A stretch of DNA of 6,177 nt, taken from NCBI GenBank assembly GCA_013044365.1, contig JABEUP010000144.1:1-6177 (forward strand), given 5' to 3'. A program made the translations under genes and the position numbers. Below, piece by piece: positions 5,275 through 6,177 of this stretch. The DNA comes from Acidimicrobiaceae bacterium. GTDB taxonomy: Bacteria > Actinomycetota > Acidimicrobiia > Acidimicrobiales > Acidimicrobiaceae. Every line of letters begins with the position of its first letter. Position 1 is the first letter of the stretch. The notes beneath the pieces were generated by a model, which saw only the letters and a program-made list of their open reading frames with translations, had not been told where the DNA came from and did not search any database.

Positions 5275-5862
5275 TTGCACTTCTCCCTAATCGCGACCAC
5301 ATTTGTAATTATCCTCCTGGCGGAACTTCCAGATAAGACGATGATCTCTTCTGTCATCATGGGCTCGAAACTAGTTCCGCAAAGAGTCCTTTTAGGTGCC
5401 TCGGCTGCATTTGCGATTCAGGTAATCATCGCAGTATCTATTGGAGGTCTGGTCTCGAGAATTCCAAGAAGGCCACTTGGTCTGGCTATCGGAATAATAT
5501 TTCTTATTGGAGCGGCGCTGATAGTCAGGGATATGATCTCCGAAGAAGCGGAAAGAGAGGAGACTCTTGCAAAAAGAGCATCCAAGGAAGGTTTCCGGTC
5601 TCAGGTCTTCCTGGCATTTGGTGTGATCTTTCTTGCGGAGTTTGGAGATATAACTCAAATCGCAATAGCAAACCTTGCGGCTAAGACCGGTGATCCTTTG
5701 TCGGTGGGAGTTGGCTCTTTTCTCGGGCTTTTGACGATTACCACTTTGGGAATCTATTTCGGATCCAAAGTTCTGTCAAAAGTGCCTATAAAACCGGTTC
5801 AGATAATCAGCACCTTCATCATGGCAGGACTGGGACTCTTCAGTATTCTGAGCGTCATTTGA
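5275..5862 (+). CDS. Gdt1/TMEM165 (UPF0016) family membrane cation transporter
   Basis: The product is 195 residues and strongly hydrophobic, with about six membrane segments in two halves joined by a charged cytoplasmic loop (SEEAEREETLAKRASKEG, about 89-106). Each half carries the family's conserved acidic motif: E17-L-P-D-K-T22 in the first helix and E122-F-G-D-I-T-Q in the fourth. Gdt1/TMEM165 and bacterial relatives such as MneA export Mn2+ (or exchange Ca2+/Mn2+ for protons) across the cytoplasmic membrane, and the two motifs form the ion site. The exact ion is an inference. TTG at 5275 is chosen as start because GAGGA lies just upstream, a stop in frame (5245-5247) excludes longer ATG starts, and the first in-frame ATG (5341) would delete the first motif. 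Length is near the usual 190-220. Confidence 0.9.
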   Translation: MHFSLIATTFVIILLAELPDKTMISSVIMGSKLVPQRVLLGASAAFAIQVIIAVSIGGLVSRIPRRPLGLAIGIIFLIGAALIVRDMISEEAEREETLAKRASKEGFRSQVFLAFGVIFLAEFGDITQIAIANLAAKTGDPLSVGVGSFLGLLTITTLGIYFGSKVLSKVPIKPVQIISTFIMAGLGLFSILSVI

Positions 5863-5880
5863 TCGTTACTGCTGCGCAAA

Positions 5881-5900
5881 GCCGTTCCGCAAGGGAAGGC
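5881..5900 (+). terminator. Weak hairpin after the Gdt1-family gene
   Basis: GCCGTTCC (5881-5888) pairs with GGAAGGC (5894-5900) with one bulged G and a GCAAG loop, 18 bases after the stop codon. No T-tract follows, so intrinsic termination is doubtful. The stretch 5901-6083 shows no gene; a lone TATAAT at 5968-5973 lacks a matching -35. Confidence 0.25.
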
Positions 5901-6083
5901 AGGAAGTCAAAATTCCGGGATTCTCCGACCGATTTAGACAAATACGGACGGCGGTGGCAATCCCCGTTATAATCTCGATCAGATCTGAAATTACGGTCGT
6001 ATTTCAAACCTCATTCAACCGGGATTCCAACATTTACAAAACTGTCAACATAAACGCTAACAAACCAAAATAGCTGGCTCAAT

Positions 6084-6175
6084 TGGCGGAGAGGGAGGGA
6101 TTTGAACCCTCGGACCCGGTTTCCCAGGTCAACTCATTAGCAGTGAGACCCATTCGACCACTCTGGCACCTCTCC
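6084..6175 (-). tRNA. tRNA-Ser(GCT) with encoded CCA
   Basis: The minus strand folds as a complete class II tRNA. The acceptor stem is GGAGAGG with CCTCTCC (6094-6088), the discriminator is G (6087) and CCA is encoded (6086-6084). The anticodon loop CTGCTAA gives anticodon GCT (6141-6139), reading AGC/AGU serine codons. The long variable arm is GACCTGG-GAAA-CCGGGTC, and the T arm is GAGGG-TTCAAAT-CCCTC. The long variable arm and G discriminator are serine identity elements. The outermost anticodon-stem pair is T/T instead of a standard pair, a minor oddity; the remaining four pairs are normal. The promoter lies beyond the window. Confidence 0.95.
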
Positions 6176-6177
6176 AA

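Noticed and set aside
6084..6175. tRNA-Ser as an integration site
   Set aside because: No integrase gene or second copy of the tRNA 3' end was seen in the window.

Overview
The window looks like an accessory chromosomal stretch of a bacterium, most likely an actinobacterium or a soil/freshwater relative. The pointers are an HSL-type esterase coupled to a VOC gene, a Phd/PIN toxin-antitoxin pair with a leaderless-looking start, a Gdt1-family exporter with the ELPDKT motif, and a recombinase-type helix-turn-helix fossil of a kind common in actinobacteria. This taxonomic call is an inference from family resemblance, and base composition is only moderately GC-rich.

Left part (1-1650, minus strand): a truncated alpha/beta hydrolase (1-626) is preceded by a VOC/glyoxalase-fold gene. 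The two overlap by 4 bases (ATGA), but the VOC gene is broken by two consecutive in-frame TGA codons and probably by a frameshift near its start. Upstream lies an eroded HTH-domain recombinase fossil (about 1196-1650) with two in-frame stops and a frameshift.

Middle (1651-3575): a small lipoprotein with a transthyretin/carboxypeptidase-regulatory-like domain reads leftward from a recognisable promoter. A Phd/YefM-type antitoxin and a PIN-domain toxin read rightward from a promoter bounded by a perfect 11-bp inverted repeat whose right arm covers the start codon. Beyond vapC is a gene-free stretch with an imperfect inverted repeat and a GC-rich hairpin resembling the right end / omega-RNA tail of IS200/IS605-type elements; no transposase or TnpB is present.

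Right part (3576-6177): a MoaD/ThiS-like beta-grasp protein ending in Gly-Gly overlaps, by ATGA, a 370-residue Asp-box beta-propeller encoded just upstream on the minus strand. A Gdt1/TMEM165-family membrane protein reads rightward from a TTG start just behind a small hairpin. The window closes with a complete minus-strand tRNA-Ser(GCT) with an encoded CCA end.

The genes do not form one pathway. Three local units are visible: VOC-esterase (degraded), the toxin-antitoxin pair, and the propeller-MoaD pair. Two gene fossils and an IS-end-like remnant suggest repeated gain and decay of mobile DNA. I found no clearly new defence or metabolic system. The MoaD-propeller pair and the IS605-like solo end are the most interesting leads.
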